Assembly: GCA_018907035.1 (NCBI GenBank)
Contig: JACCIC010000065.1
Span: 1,233,501-1,297,500, forward strand
Origin: Sycobia sp. Sy_11
Taxonomy: Eukaryota; Arthropoda; Insecta; Hymenoptera; Epichrysomallidae
Reading direction: 5' to 3'
DNA: 64,000 bases
Both the position numbers and the translations under genes were made by a program. The notes below the pieces were generated by a model. The model did not search any database and was not told the DNA's origin. It saw only the letters and a list, made by a program, of their open reading frames with translations. Shown here piece by piece: positions 12,000 to 24,572 of the stretch (its first letter is position 1; each line of letters begins with the position of its first letter).

Positions 12000-12300
12000 G
12001 CTAAATTTTGTTGGTACGTGAAATTCCCCCTGGACTGTCCTTAATTCGCTTTGTTCGGGTTATTACTGCCTGCGTTGCTTTATTTCTAAATTTTTGGTTA
12101 ACCCCGCAGTTACTGGGACTACGAAGTAATTTCTCCGTTTGTTGCCACGCTGACGACAATTTTGAATCCCTTTTGAATTTGACATTAATATTAAAATTGG
12201 GCAAAGCCTCTAAACATGTTTTTAAATTCAAGCTTATCTGGATAGGAACAAAAATCAAAGATACATTATAGAAACGATCATATTGCCAAAGTTTCAAGCT
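12000..12300. other. AT-rich block open in both orientations, possible mobile-element relic
   Basis: About 300 bases with moderate AT content, no simple repeats and open frames of 87 residues (plus, 12008-12271) and 98 residues (minus, 12001-12297). The minus frame is lysine-, arginine- and asparagine-rich and reads like generic retroelement protein, but no catalytic motif is visible and no family was recognised. Confidence 0.25.
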
Positions 12301-12459
12301 CGCGCGGTAATGGAACGGAAATCTTTTTTAAGCCCGCACTTCCGTGGTATTTAGCGAGTGGAGCTTATGCAAAAACCGCGAGTGCCGTTTCCCGCAAAGT
12401 GGAGAGGCTAATGCCATTCGAAACAATTTAGCAAAGCCATTTCTCCCCGCACTCGGAGA

Positions 12460-12486
12460 AAGAGAGAGAGAGAGAGAGAGAGAGGG
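12460..12486. repeat. (GA)n microsatellite
   Basis: About 13 GA units. Confidence 0.93.
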
Positions 12487-13046
12487 AGAAGCTTAATTCG
12501 TCCGGAGATGGGAGGACGATCAGCGCGCGATCTTGCTGTAATCTAGTTCTCTTTTCGCTTTTTACGGAAGGCAGCCTTGATTTTATTCCCGCGCTCCTCC
12601 TCCTCCTTCCCCTCCTCTTTATCCTCCTTCTCCTATACCTGAACTCGTTAACGAGCCAGCGGCGATGGAGCAGAGGAGCGGGAGAGTGCAGCAGGAGGAC
12701 GAAAGTATGTATATATGTATGTATATATGTAAGTATACATAAGTACGTAATGCACGTGGGCATGCGAGGTAATTAAGGCTCGGGGGAGCCCCCGAAAGTT
12801 AAAATGCACCGCGAGCGTATACGTATTCATTCCTATAAAAGAGACAGAGAGCGCGAAGAGAGAAGGAGTCGAGAATGAGAGGAGGGAAAAGGAAAGACGT
12901 TCGCGAGTTAAAAAATAACGGAACGCCGTGAAGGGAAGTTTCGTGCAAATCGTGCAAGTACTGTTTTCTCCTTTCTGCTGTGCGTTCCCCTCTCTCTCTT
13001 GCCCTTTCCTTCGGCTCGCGTGTACGAAATTGACGACGGACGGGAA

Positions 13047-13086
<40 letters not shown>

Positions 13087-13095
13087 GAGAGGAGA
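13047..13095. repeat. (GA)n array, left arm of an inverted pair
   Basis: Imperfect GA array that is complementary to the (CT)n array starting about 20 bases downstream. Confidence 0.93.
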
Positions 13096-13116
13096 GAAAG
13101 CAGGACTCTTTAGAAG

Positions 13117-13177
<61 letters not shown>

Positions 13178-13200
13178 ACTTCCTCTGTCTCTCTCTGTCT
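13117..13200. repeat. (CT)n array, right arm of an inverted pair
   Basis: Long CT array, nearly pure to 13172 and then interrupted. With the GA array before it, it could form a hairpin of 40 or more pairs in RNA or single-stranded DNA. Confidence 0.95.
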
Positions 13201-13765
13201 CGTTCGTGAAAATGTTAATGCGAAGTAGAGAGGAAAGAGACGGTTACACCTTGGAGCGGTACAACAAAAAGCGTAGAAAAGGGGAAGTAAACGTTGCCGA
13301 CGCAGGGGGCGGGGGGCTATTGGAGTCGCCGAAGAAGTTCCCTCGCGCCTGGCCCTTCGACGAATGTTTTACGCATTATTATTGCCTTGAAGGCAAAAAG
13401 GCAGAAAATTTTCTCGTCTCAGTTTTAACGTTAAAAAAGAGGAGAGAGAAAAAAGAAATAAATACACTTGCTTCCCATCGATCTCAGCAGGTCACAGTTC
13501 TGCATCACGTGCAACTTTCAACTTATCGAGCCCGAACGAAGGCCGGCAGTATTGTCGGCAGTCTCTCCGCCCGTTCTACGTGTCCGAGCCCACGCTCTAT
13601 ATTCTCGATATACGGCAAACGTAGTTACGAGATCGATTAAGGGCTGGATCCGCGCAAATTTCGGTCGCTAATATAAGGAAGAAACCGCATGTATGACAGT
13701 CTACCGATTCGCGAAGCATATCCTGCGGACGCGAACGCGACGTTAGAGAGCCACGCAAATCGCCA

Positions 13766-13812
<47 letters not shown>
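13766..13812. repeat. (GT)n-(TA)n compound microsatellite
   Basis: About six GT units, then about 17 TA units. Confidence 0.95.
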
Positions 13813-13815
<3 letters not shown>

Positions 13816-14067
13816 GCGAATCTGTCGGAATCCGCGACCGACCGAATCAGTCTATCGGCGAATCACTACACCACCATGGAGGATAGAGAGATTGGAGTTG
13901 GGGAGTGTTCGTCCGTCGCCCTGGAGAATCGGATGTCCCAGGTTCAGAGAAGGAGGGGACGAAAACGGACGACTGCTCCATCCGACCCCTCTTATACGCA
14001 TATAGAAGCAATTACGGCAATTACGTCATCGGGATTGACGCGTGCGGCTGCGCGAGCGGGAATGATG

Positions 14068-14101
14068 TTGCTGCTGTTGCTGCTGCTGCTGGTGCTGCTG
14101 T
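14068..14101. repeat. Imperfect (CTG)n tract
   Basis: About 11 CTG-like triplets with two substitutions. It translates to poly-leucine in one frame, without other coding support. Confidence 0.9.
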
Positions 14102-14119
14102 AGTCCTCGCGTACCTTGG

Positions 14120-14149
14120 CGAGAGAGAGAGAGAGAGAGGGGGGGGGGT
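14120..14149. repeat. (GA)n followed by a G run
   Basis: About nine GA units leading into a run of about ten G. Confidence 0.9.
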
Positions 14150-14329
14150 GATGGAGGTCTGCCATCGTCGCGCACAGACGCACTCTCGCTCTAATTGGCT
14201 TTTAGACACGCCAGACCGGAAGAGCGCGTTGCGGGCTCTCACGACAAAAGGAGCCACGCATCGCCGACTTTTCCGTATACACGTACGTACCTGTTCGTCT
14301 TTTATTTTTTATTATCGGTTTTTTACACG

Positions 14330-14385
<56 letters not shown>
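14330..14385. repeat. (TA)n microsatellite
   Basis: About 27 TA units with one TG interruption. Confidence 0.95.
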
Positions 14386-14389
<4 letters not shown>

Positions 14390-15414
14390 CATGTACACAC
14401 GATTATACATATGTATTGATCGACGGTGTGCGCGCGTCGTTTCTTAATTGCCGCCGGGCAGACGGATCGATTGGCGGAGAGCCCGTCCCGCGCAAGCAAA
14501 TTTGCAGAACACCCGCGTTTCCGTACGACAATAAAAGACTCTTTGTTTCTCGCTTATAGCTGCGCGAATGTAAAATAATGATCGGGCGATTATTTCTACA
14601 GAAATTTCACTCTGAACTCTCACTTTACTCGTACCGCGTGACGATGGTTCAATATCCACACAGATATATTGGTAATCGGATCACGTGCTCTCTTCGCCAC
14701 CTCCCAGCTTACAGCGACGTGAAAAAACTTTGCACGCGGTGCTTTTAAAATGTGCGAAAGACCGGCTAAAAATTAACGAGGCGCGATTAACGCGCCGACG
14801 CAGTCTCTCGTGTTTCAGCTAAAATCAATCGTGGACGAAAGATGAGGGGGGCAGGGGTAAGGTGGAGGAAATGTTGTAAAGTGTGATAATACCGATCAAA
14901 AGATTGCGGTAGAGATTTAGTAACAGGTTTCCAAAGTGCACCGTAATTTTTCCAAGAGTCTATTCATATATATATAGGCGATACAGTGCAGGCGGGCGGC
15001 TCGATTAGCTCTCAACGGGAAAAAACATTTTCAGAACGCGGGGCATAATGGAAAATCGAAACTGCGCCAAGGTGTGCTTGGCTTTATGGTATATATATGC
15101 CTGTATATAGTCTTCAATTACTATTAGGCGCCCCCTCTCGTTCACTCTCGTTGATCACGCACCGAGATGTATTGGTAAAGATCTCCAGTTCTTCCATTAT
15201 TAATTGAGCTTAACGAAGAAAGAAAGGTAGAGGGGGAATAGAAGATAAGAAGGCAGAGGGAGGAATAGAAAAATAAAAGAGGATTCGAGTAGGAGAGGGA
15301 AAGAAAATATACGGAGAAAAGTTGAACGCCGAGCGAACAATTCATAATTAATGCGCGAGTTCGCGAAACCGGTTCTCTCTCGAAACGCGCTCGCTTCACC
15401 GCTCTCTTACTCTC

Positions 15415-15455
15415 TCTCTCTCTCTCGCGTTCGTTCCATATGCAGGTAAGTGCGT
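15415..15455 (+). promoter_or_regulatory. Plus-strand ratchet-like motif after a (CT)n tract
   Basis: A (CT)n-rich tract is followed by gttccatatgcag|gtaagt (junction 15445/15446). The motif itself is strong, but it lies on the strand opposite the only recognised gene. It could serve an antisense transcript or be a chance product of the (CT)n repeat. Confidence 0.25.
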
Positions 15456-16216
15456 GAGTTATAAGCAGCTCTCTTTCTCTCTCTGTATCTCAAACTGCAT
15501 TTCGTTCGCTCTTTTCACCTCCACCTCTTATCCCTCTCCTTATCTCTCTCTCTCTCTCTCTCGCTCGCTCTCTGTGTTTTTCTCCCGTTTTTTCTTCGCA
15601 ATGCCGTGAGCGCGCGTGCTTGTTTATTAAAATTAACCGTATTGATTACTCCTCGGATATTAACAAGACGACCACCCCACCCCCAAAGCCTCGTTTGCGC
15701 GCTTGAAATATTGGTTGCGAAAACGATGTACGAATCGTTTGACAATGCACCGCGATACAGAAATAAACCCGTATGTATTTGTGCAGGAAAGGAGAAGGAA
15801 TAATGAGTATAAAGACGGAAACTCGGAGCGCAATAGGATGCGGAAAAAGCGATGATTTAATTATCAATGGCTGTTTACAACGTTAAACCATAGAGTTGTT
15901 TTAACGATTCTCTCATCCCGCTTGTATAGAATCGATCCTCATTTCAAGCTATCGAAATATATTTTCTTTTTGAGAACTACAAGGACTAAATATCGATTCG
16001 CGTACTGTTCGCGTGACCCTTTTCGTCGAACTTCCTTTCTCTTGCCATGGGTTTATCAACGCCTTCAATACGTATATACATATACGGAGATTGCACGTGC
16101 ACACACCTTTTCACTCTCTCCTCTAATTTTAGAACACGGCCGGCATGCACTTGGACAAATTGAATCGCCCAAATGGTCTTGGAGGCTTTCCAACGCTCGC
16201 TATATATAATGTACAC

Positions 16217-16241
16217 ATATATATATATATATATATATATA
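16217..16241. repeat. (AT)n microsatellite
   Basis: About 12 AT units. Confidence 0.9.
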
Positions 16242-16374
16242 CTTATATATACGAACATAAGTCCGATTGTGTCCCTCATGCTGGCCACCCCCACCTTCGC
16301 TCGCTCTATCTCGCCTTCGTTCGTGCGAAGGGAGCTCGAAATAATCGGTAAAATTGATAAGGCCAAGCGGACTC

Positions 16375-16377
<3 letters not shown>

Positions 16378-16426
<49 letters not shown>
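16378..16426. repeat. (TA)n microsatellite
   Basis: About 24 TA units. Confidence 0.95.
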
Positions 16427-16431
<5 letters not shown>

Positions 16432-16796
16432 CACGCGATGTTCTCAAGCCGCAGCGTTTGAATCATCGCGCGAGAGCAACCGTTGCGTAGATAAGGGCTC
16501 CACCCTCTGGTGATTTATTAATTCGCACTCGACGTCAATCTCGGCTACTTGAATCGGCAAGCGCTATATACACCAATTAGAACTCGCGAAAGCGCGAGTT
16601 TGCTGCAAATGCATGCGGAATTCGCGACAAGGTGGGCGAATACATCTTTCGACCAATAATCGAATAGAGTGACGTCCACTTTTAACGCGACTCTACTCTA
16701 GTCCCGAGAGTATCTTGTAATGAGTTTTATTTTTATCGAGATATATGTGTACCAAATAAATTTTTTACAAAGTCCGCTGATGATCAATCGAAAGCC

Positions 16797-16797
<1 letters not shown>

Positions 16798-16845
<48 letters not shown>
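16798..16845. repeat. (AT)n microsatellite
   Basis: About 23 AT units. Confidence 0.95.
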
Positions 16846-16851
<6 letters not shown>

Positions 16852-17582
16852 TACCATATTAACGGAGGTCGATGGAGCCTTTGAGAAGGTGAGCAGTCAA
16901 TTAATTTAAGTGCTTCTCGGGATGTATGTGTGCGTGCGTATGAGAAAGCATAGAGTAGAAGAGTGAGAAAGAAACATCAGGAACGAGTTTAAAGAAAAAA
17001 GCTCGATGAAGACGACGGAACGATCCCGCATTACGCATATGCAAATAACAACAAGGGTAAAAAGAAGCTTTGGGAGCACGTTTGCGCATAAAACTGACAT
17101 ATGTGCTAATCTGTATTGCCCCCTTCCATACACACAGACGCACTAATATACGCTCACCGGAACGACGTATTCTGTATTTTCTGCCGCGTGCGCGGAGCGG
17201 TGTTCTCGCTTTAAGTAGAGGCACTTTTAGCGCCAAAATTAAAATCTCGCGAAAATGAGCAGTAAAGCAACCACGCGCCTGCGTTATATATATATATACA
17301 TACATACACATACATACATACATTCGGGCGCACTCTGTCACCGGCAATTAAAAGCGCTGGAACGTAATTTTCGTCACTTCTCTCGCGCGCTGTCTCGACG
17401 AGAAAAAAAGGAAAAATTTCTAACTCGATGCGCGCGTGTACACCATTAAAATGTAAATCTGGGAGTGCAAGCCCTGCGTGCCTGCCCTATCTTCAACGAA
17501 TCGCTGTAGCATTTAATCTAAAGCGATATAAATTGACGATTCTATATATGGGATATAAATCAAAATAGCCGCGAGCGCGCGC

Positions 17583-17614
17583 ATATATATATATATATAT
17601 ATATACATATATAT
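17583..17614. repeat. (AT)n microsatellite
   Basis: About 15 units, interrupted once. Confidence 0.9.
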
Positions 17615-17990
17615 AAACACATGTATTCATACTCATACACGGAGCTGCCGTGCATAATGCAATCGCTCGCATGTGGTAAGTACGAGTCGATTGCGCACCG
17701 GGGCAATCCAGAGAGCCGAAGAGGAAGAGAGATCGCGTGCAAGCCCATCAGTTCTTCCCCGGCGGCAGATATGTTACGCGAGCGTCGTCTACCGCCGATT
17801 CGCGTATCGCCCCCTCCGGATAATAATTCGTACGCACGCGTATATATATAAATCGAGAAATTTCCCGCGAACCAAGCGACGACGAAGTCGACTTGGTCGA
17901 CTCGAAGAGCGCAGCACGCGAGCCCTCCCCTGACTTTTTCCGCGGACGACTGTATTATTAGTCCCCCGAGTGAGCCCCGAGCGGTCGCCA

Positions 17991-18008
17991 ACGCCGGTGC
18001 ACCGGCGT
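17991..18008. repeat. Perfect 18-bp palindrome
   Basis: The 18 bases acgccggtgcaccggcgt equal their own reverse complement. The core is gtgcac flanked by ccgg-type arms. It may be chance in GC-rich DNA or a dimeric binding site. Confidence 0.9.
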
Positions 18009-20871
18009 CACGGTGTGTACAATACATCATGGATTAGCGCGTATTATATACATGCAATCGGGAGGATCGTTCGAGGCGCGGGCTCGGTGATTAAGCCAAG
18101 CACGGCCGGAGGGGCTGGGGGAAAATGTATACGTCACGTATAGCTGCGCGTTCTAAGGTCTCATCTCCGAGCTTACGGCTCGCGTCTTCTTATTTTCCAT
18201 TTGGAAAAGTGCAGTTGTACAGTTTTTTTTTTCAAATCTCAACGTTGAGTTCCAAAACTTCCAATTTTCTATAAAAAAAAAAAAATACTATAGCGTCGCT
18301 CTTATATCGCGGGATAATTTATACGGCACTGTATAATCGCGAGCATCGTATTCACGCAACGCTGGCCACAAAATATGAAAAAAAAACGAATAATACTCGG
18401 GAGCGCGTCCTTCTTTCGCTCTTAAATATACGAATACGTTAATAAATTGTCCCGGTCGCGCCCGCGCTTGATTACGGGTGTCTTCTGCGTATCTGTACAG
18501 TGTACACACACAAACAGACATGTATATATATATACAATTAACACGCCCAGAAACGCCCGGCTAAAAGGCAAAAAGAAACGCGCCGCCGAGGATTAATTCG
18601 GCTCGCTCGCCGAGTGTTTCTCTTTTGCTCGCTTGTCGGGGCACGCGCGCTACTAGTCGTAACAAATTGACGTGAAATTAAACGCAATTAATAGACGCGG
18701 CTAGGCCGTGGGGATTGGGGGAGGGGAGTGTACGAAGGTATACGAAAGAGAGCCAAGCGCTATAGGTATGGCTTTTCCGCTCGATCGCCACTCTATAACT
18801 GTATTCCGCGGCCTCGTGCGTGCGAAGGGAACATATACAGATATACGACGAGAACGTGGAATAACGCGCGGATCGGCTCGCTCGTATTAATTACGCGGAT
18901 ATAGATCCCGCGTGGAGTGGAGAGGCAGCAGATAGCAGACGCGGCGGCCGCGCTGCTCGATTTCCCACTAATGCTTCCCGATATATTATGTATGTGCGCA
19001 TATGGTCTATGCATCGTTCCTCTTCCCAAGTCCTCGGGAATTTTACCAGCGTATTACTCGCCATTCTTTTCCCCTGACTGTGTTGTTCTGGATTCCCGTT
19101 GAAGACTCCTCGATTGCTCGTCGCGTAGAATAAAAACTCGATCCTCGGATTCCCAAATGATTAGCGCGAGAGCGAGATGTGGGCGAAGAGGAACAGGGGA
19201 AGAGAGAGAGAAATAATGTACTAATAATTGACGAGCTTTAGATAGAGCGCGAGGACTATAGTTCATTTGTAACTTGGCACGACTCCCCGGCGATTCCTGC
19301 AAGAAATATACGAATCGAAATAACTCTCCGCGAGCGCATTAACCGAGGCACTTAATTATTCAGTAATGGGAAATATCTGCCGGAACGATCGGCGGGTCGG
19401 GCGGCTAAAGTCGGGAGCGATTCGATTGAATTATTATATACATGTATTCCGTATACCTTTATATTCGTCTATACAATATTACGTATAGAACGAAATGGAT
19501 TCGTTGCTCCCGATCGTAATTTTCATTAATTTCAATATATCGCACCACCGGGCAAAGGTACAATTGCTTCCGAGCCAAGGTCTTCAGTCAGATCTGTGTA
19601 AAATATATACATGTACGATCGAGACTCTGCGCGGGAAGCATTAAAAAATCATCAATCTTTATAGATTCTCGTCTCCCACCCTGCCCCTTTTCATTTATAT
19701 CGCTGTGATCAAACCGTTGCGTCGCTGAGCGGATTCGACGACGGGAGTCATGCCCGGCTACCGATTCTTAGCCTATACGGGTTGCGATCGCTTATATGTA
19801 TATATTTATGTAGATATATATATTTATGAGTGTATAGCGAGAGGGAGAGAGCGAGAGAAGAAGAGGAAACGACGGGAAAACAGACGGAAGATCGATCGAT
19901 CAATTATAAACGTGGGCATATTACATATACCCCTCCTCCGGCCGCCGCGAGATCCCGGCGGATCACGAAGGCCGCGCGGACGCGCGCGCGCGCTAGAGGC
20001 GGGAGAGTCCGCGTTTCGCTGCGAGAGACCGGGCATCGGGAATGTCCCCGCCGCTCGAGCTCGTTCTCCTTCTCCCCTCGCGTTTACCGGATGCTACACA
20101 GCCAAGCCGGTTGCTCGGCACTGTACCACCGCGAGCTGCGCCGTATACTACTATACTGTATAACCACCGCCACCGCCACCATCGACACGATTCCCAATGG
20201 CAATTTATGCAGAGCCGGCAGGCGCGCGCGCGCGGCTTCCGTTACGAACGACGCGTCTGGCTCCCTTTCCCCTTGCCTCGCTGCTTCTATGTAGGCATTC
20301 CGCGCGTACGCGCGCATATCCACGCGGCTCTTACACAGCTGCGCGAGCGCGCGCGCTTCCGTCGCGGACAATTTGCCGCGATTCTCAAATCTCGGAGCGG
20401 GGCCTCTCGCTCGCCTCTTCGCACCTTCTCCCCCCTCCCGCCCCCGCAACTATTGCGCGCACGAAAAGGAAAGATCGCGAGATCGGCCGCGCGGAAAACT
20501 CGAATCTAAATGACGATAATATGCCAGCGGTGAAACGACGGCGAGAGGAGGGGGGCGCCGAGTCTACTTTCCGCGTAAACGTTTACAATGTATAAGTGGC
20601 GTGACGCCAAGTACGTAACGGTGTACATAACGCATCGTTTGGATTTTTGACGCCACCACACCTATTCTCGCGCTGCGGCACGCAGGTCTTATTATTTATA
20701 TACATATATTACTATATATACGCGGCTTTTTCTTCTGCCGTAATTTAACGACTTCCACACCTCTAAGCATAATTGTCCTCATTAGCTGGGCTCTGGAAGA
20801 GTAGCGTCTCCAACGCTGTCCCAGTCATCCTCTTCGCGCTCTTCTTGCTCGCGATAAATGTATACATATAT

Positions 20872-20917
<46 letters not shown>

Positions 20918-20941
20918 AAGAGGCGCGGCGGGGGGGGGGGG
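20872..20941. repeat. (CA)n-(TA)n followed by a 12-G run
   Basis: Short CA run, about 14 TA units, 18 unique bases, then 12 consecutive G (20930-20941). Confidence 0.92.
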
Positions 20942-21472
20942 TGGAGAAGACAACGGGCGAGCATATACGACGGAGAAGCGCGCCGCAACCTCAATTGCTC
21001 TCCCGCGCCGTCCATCGGTCTTCTCGCGCGACGCGCGCGAGCGCCCCGCATTCTTCTACCGGCGGCCCAGAAACATAACAAGGATTTTTCCCACAAAAGC
21101 CGGCATAATAGGCGCTCTCGACGCGTCGAGATTCCGCCTCCCCCCACCCACTCCCCCTCCTCCTCGCTCCTATTCCATCCTCGTAAATTACGCGGGGCGC
21201 GCGTAATTGCACGACGCCTTCCTCGCGCCGCCCCCCCCCGTTCTGTGCCGGTGCGCGGCGCGCCATATCAATTGCCTCGCGCCGTGCATCATCCGCGGAT
21301 GAGATATAGAAAGGGGCGAGAGCAGGAACGAGAAAGGACGATGGAACGCCCGCGGGAAAAACAATCGGCAGCGCGTGCACGTATGTATGTAAGTAAGCGC
21401 GCGCGCGCGCTCGGCGCACGGAAGCCGCGCGGTTTATGAAGCGTGAACGCGTTCTTGCGCTCCCCTTTTCAG

Positions 21473-21475
<3 letters not shown>

Positions 21476-21516
<41 letters not shown>

Positions 21517-21523
21517 CGCGCGT
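21476..21523. repeat. (GT)n-(CG)n compound microsatellite
   Basis: About 16 GT units running directly into about seven CG units, an alternating purine-pyrimidine tract of about 48 bases that favours Z-DNA. Confidence 0.95.
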
Positions 21524-22875
21524 GTCGGTCTCGGCGCAAGAGAGGCAAGAAAGTTAGCCAACTGGAGCAAGTATCGCCGTACAGTAATACCGGCGGATGC
21601 GCGAGATATTTGTTTATTGGGAGCTCGGAACCTTTTCTTTCACCGGACCCGCGGCCAGTAGCGGCGATGTGACGTGTCTTTTGTATACACGGTAATGGAG
21701 CACGATAAACACAGCCGATGTTTGATTTGGAAATGAGATATTGTACATACTGTAACTTCCGAGCTCTTTTATTTTATATTACAAATTGAATTTAAAACCA
21801 AATTTAAGTAGACACCTTATATGTCAAATCAAATATCTATATTTATATATCTTATGTCCACGGTGAATTTAAACTTTATTTGCAAAAAAATCCGCTCCGT
21901 GTAAATGTAATATAACTTGGAGCGGCACCAGCGTCGAGGCGCCTCGCTATTATTCTGTACGTAGCCGTAACTGATCCGAAATCGAGGATGGTGGCGAGTG
22001 GGGGGGGGGTGAATCAAAGTACACCGCAGGGTTCGTAAAAAGAGATCGATCGGCACCCTCCCCTCTCCTTTGCCCCTCTCAGCGCACCGACCGCCCAACG
22101 TACCCAATATAGGTATATAAATATACTCGCTCGCGAAAAGACTCATCGGTGCGCGACGTACGTCGTTATTCTTCGTCTGGTTTTGCCCGCCGATACGGTA
22201 TGGCCCCCACTATATGCTCGACCCTTGTATCTGTATATGTGTGTGTATGTGTGTATGTGTACTTTCGCGGCCGTTTCTTTTATTACGGTACGCACTCTCG
22301 TCGTACCTGACCCTCGTTCTCCTTTTTTTGACGAATGAAGCATGGAACGTACAACTTTGTTCGTATACATATATATATATATATAAAAGAACGTGACGGA
22401 CAGGGCTGGTCCGAGTACTCTTACTACGACTACACAAAAGAAATTCGGACTCTCTCTTTCTCTCGCCTCTCTTTCACTCGACGAAGGAGGGCGAAAATTC
22501 CCTCGGCCTTAAACACCCTTTCGCACCCTTTTCTCCAGCGTAATCTACCACTTTAACGCCGCTATCGTAAAAAAAAAAACAGGAAAACTAGGTGCAAAGA
22601 CCCGCGCCAAAGTGCAACCGGGAGATACGGTGGGGGCGTATTTTAGCGCGTTAAGATCCGGTTGCCTCGCGCGCGCGTACATCGTCTGAAAAGAGAAAAG
22701 CGGGGAAAAAAGGAACGCCAGCGCGGTGTAATTTTTATTTTATACGGCCGAGAGAACGCGAGAGCGAATTCCCGCGCAGCGTTTGACGCTCCTCCTCTAT
22801 CCATGTATATAGAAACGTAAATATGCGAGAAGTCGCGCATTCGTCGCTCTGTCACCCCCATTCCCAAACTATATG

Positions 22876-22921
<46 letters not shown>
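22876..22921. repeat. (GT)n-(TA)n compound microsatellite
   Basis: About four GT units, then about 19 TA units. Confidence 0.93.
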
Positions 22922-22924
<3 letters not shown>

Positions 22925-24067
22925 TGTATACGATATTCTACGTATACGCGTGCGAGCACAGGCTCGTCCTGGAATATTTTCGAGCGAGAATATGGAATTT
23001 TAAAAATAAAAGCCGCGTGTAATATATGTATACGCGCGCTCGCGGGACGCGTCGGATGCATTTATTATGACTCGATAGTACGCGCCCCACTGTAACGTCA
23101 AAATGCGACAGTGAAATTCTGTCTTGTATAATATTCTCGCGGGTATGCGGCGCTGCCTCTGTCGTCATTCTTGCGGGACGTAAAAATTCGCCATTTACGT
23201 ACGGGCAAAAAAAGAAGGGAGCGGGAGGAAAAACTTCCTTCGGTCGCTCTTTGCTATTGACAGAGCCGAGAGTCGCGCGCTGGCGGAACGAGGCGAAACG
23301 CGGAAGAACCGAGGCGCGCGTGCGCGCGCGCCGCCGCAAGGCAAACAGTCGGACCGCGCGCGCCGATTCGATTTCTATATAATACCCTCGACCGTCGGTT
23401 TATTTAATTTTCCGTATACATAACCACGGCGAAGGGTATAAGGGCGCGCTCGCACGACGCGCTCCCTCCAACTTTTCAGGAGCGTAAATCAAGCGTCGCC
23501 TTGTCGTACCAGCGCTCACCGAGTTCTTGTCCCGTGTCTAGATATATATATATATAAAGAGAGTGACGTCTTCGACCCGAACCCTACGTCCATGAGAAGC
23601 CACAAAGTTCGAGCCCGCATATGCGCCGCGTGGCTCGTACGTGAGCAGAAAAAGGGCGAAGAGTTATTTTCTCCTGGGTCGAAGGACTGATTTGTTGGTA
23701 ATCCCGTATGTTTGATGGGCACATATATGCGTGTGATATGGGGATAACTTTCGTAGGAGGGTAGCCTTTCTTCGCGGCTCCTGGTTCGTTATCGCGAACC
23801 CTTCGATTTTCTTATAGAGGATACATTGTACCTCTAATATATATGTATGCGTGCATGTTTGTGCGTGTGCACGCGTGTGGATTTCTGCTTGTCTTCGTGT
23901 CAGTGTATACACGAAATTACGAATTCTAGTCGCACTCGTATGAATTAATCGAATTGTTGGATTATAAAGGTTCCAGTCGGCCGAAATCCTTCCCATCGAA
24001 ACGGAATTGACTCACGTGTACGTGCTGGTTTAATAATCCAATCGCCATAATACGCTGGCTGTATACT

Positions 24068-24103
24068 CTGACTCACCTGGAACATAAATAATAGAAAGGT
24101 GCT
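24068..24103 (-). promoter_or_regulatory. Candidate recursive splice site (ratcheting point) 3
   Basis: On the minus strand ttatgttccag|gtgagt (junction 24077/24076) follows a T-rich tract. It matches the site at 62835 at 18 of 20 bases across the junction. It would be the last ratchet before the DOMON exon about 21 kb downstream. Confidence 0.7.
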
Positions 24104-24164
24104 ATTAGTAAACATTGAAGAAATACGAGTCGAAGGATGGCAACTGAGATAATGGGGGAAAAAA

Positions 24165-24183
24165 TATTATTATTATTATTATT
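24165..24183. repeat. (ATT)n microsatellite
   Basis: Six ATT units, about 90 bases upstream (in transcript direction) of the recursive site at 24077. Confidence 0.9.
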
Positions 24184-24551
24184 GGAAAAGCGAGACACGT
24201 TATTTTCGCATATCGTGCCGAACGTGCCGTGAGAAAAATTAGGTCATTGTATTTTTTGCTGCTTAAATATGAATGGGAGGAAAAAAGCGAGAGAAAAGGA
24301 AGAGTTCGAATCGCGTGCGCGCGCGTGGCTCTTACGCAACTTCCATGTCGTTGGCTTTTCGCCTCTTATTTTCTCATCAAACGATGACTCTTTAATTTGC
24401 CTCTTTCTCCCTCTTAAACAATCTACTGTGGCACCGAAAATTAAATATACGGATCGGGATATAGCTCCGGGGACGTCGCAAAAATAGAGAAATCCGTCTG
24501 TACGGTTCGCGTGTACACCGGATCGAGAGTTGGCTGCAATCACTCATCTCT

Positions 24552-24572
24552 TTCTCTCTCTCTCTCTCTCTC
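24552..24572. repeat. (CT)n microsatellite
   Basis: About ten CT units with further CT-rich sequence after it. Confidence 0.9.

Larger units (their letters stand above)
3059..24076 (-). other. Intron segment between recursive site at 24077 and the DOMON exon (about 21.0 kb)
   Basis: This would be the last ratcheting step before the coding exon. No coding exon was recognised on either strand. It holds the densest microsatellite cluster (5.7-8.6 kb), two AT-rich islands (10.6-11.1 and 12.0-12.3 kb), an inverted (GA)n/(CT)n pair near 13.1 kb and an 18-bp palindrome at 17991. Long open frames at 5733-6953, 12999-13640 and 19750-20595 are repeat-driven. Confidence 0.65.

Noticed and set aside
12999..13640. 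213-residue plus-strand open frame.
   Set aside because: Its first half is a translation of GA and CT arrays, and the rest has no recognised homology or codon signal.
16845..16890. Plus-strand open stretch TEVDGAFEK followed by gtgagc.
   Set aside because: It is preceded by a (TA)n array with no usable acceptor, and no companion exon was recognised.
17630..17680. Plus-strand consensus donor gtaagt after gcatgtg.
   Set aside because: Exon side lacks AG, no acceptor or coding frame upstream, so a chance match is likely.
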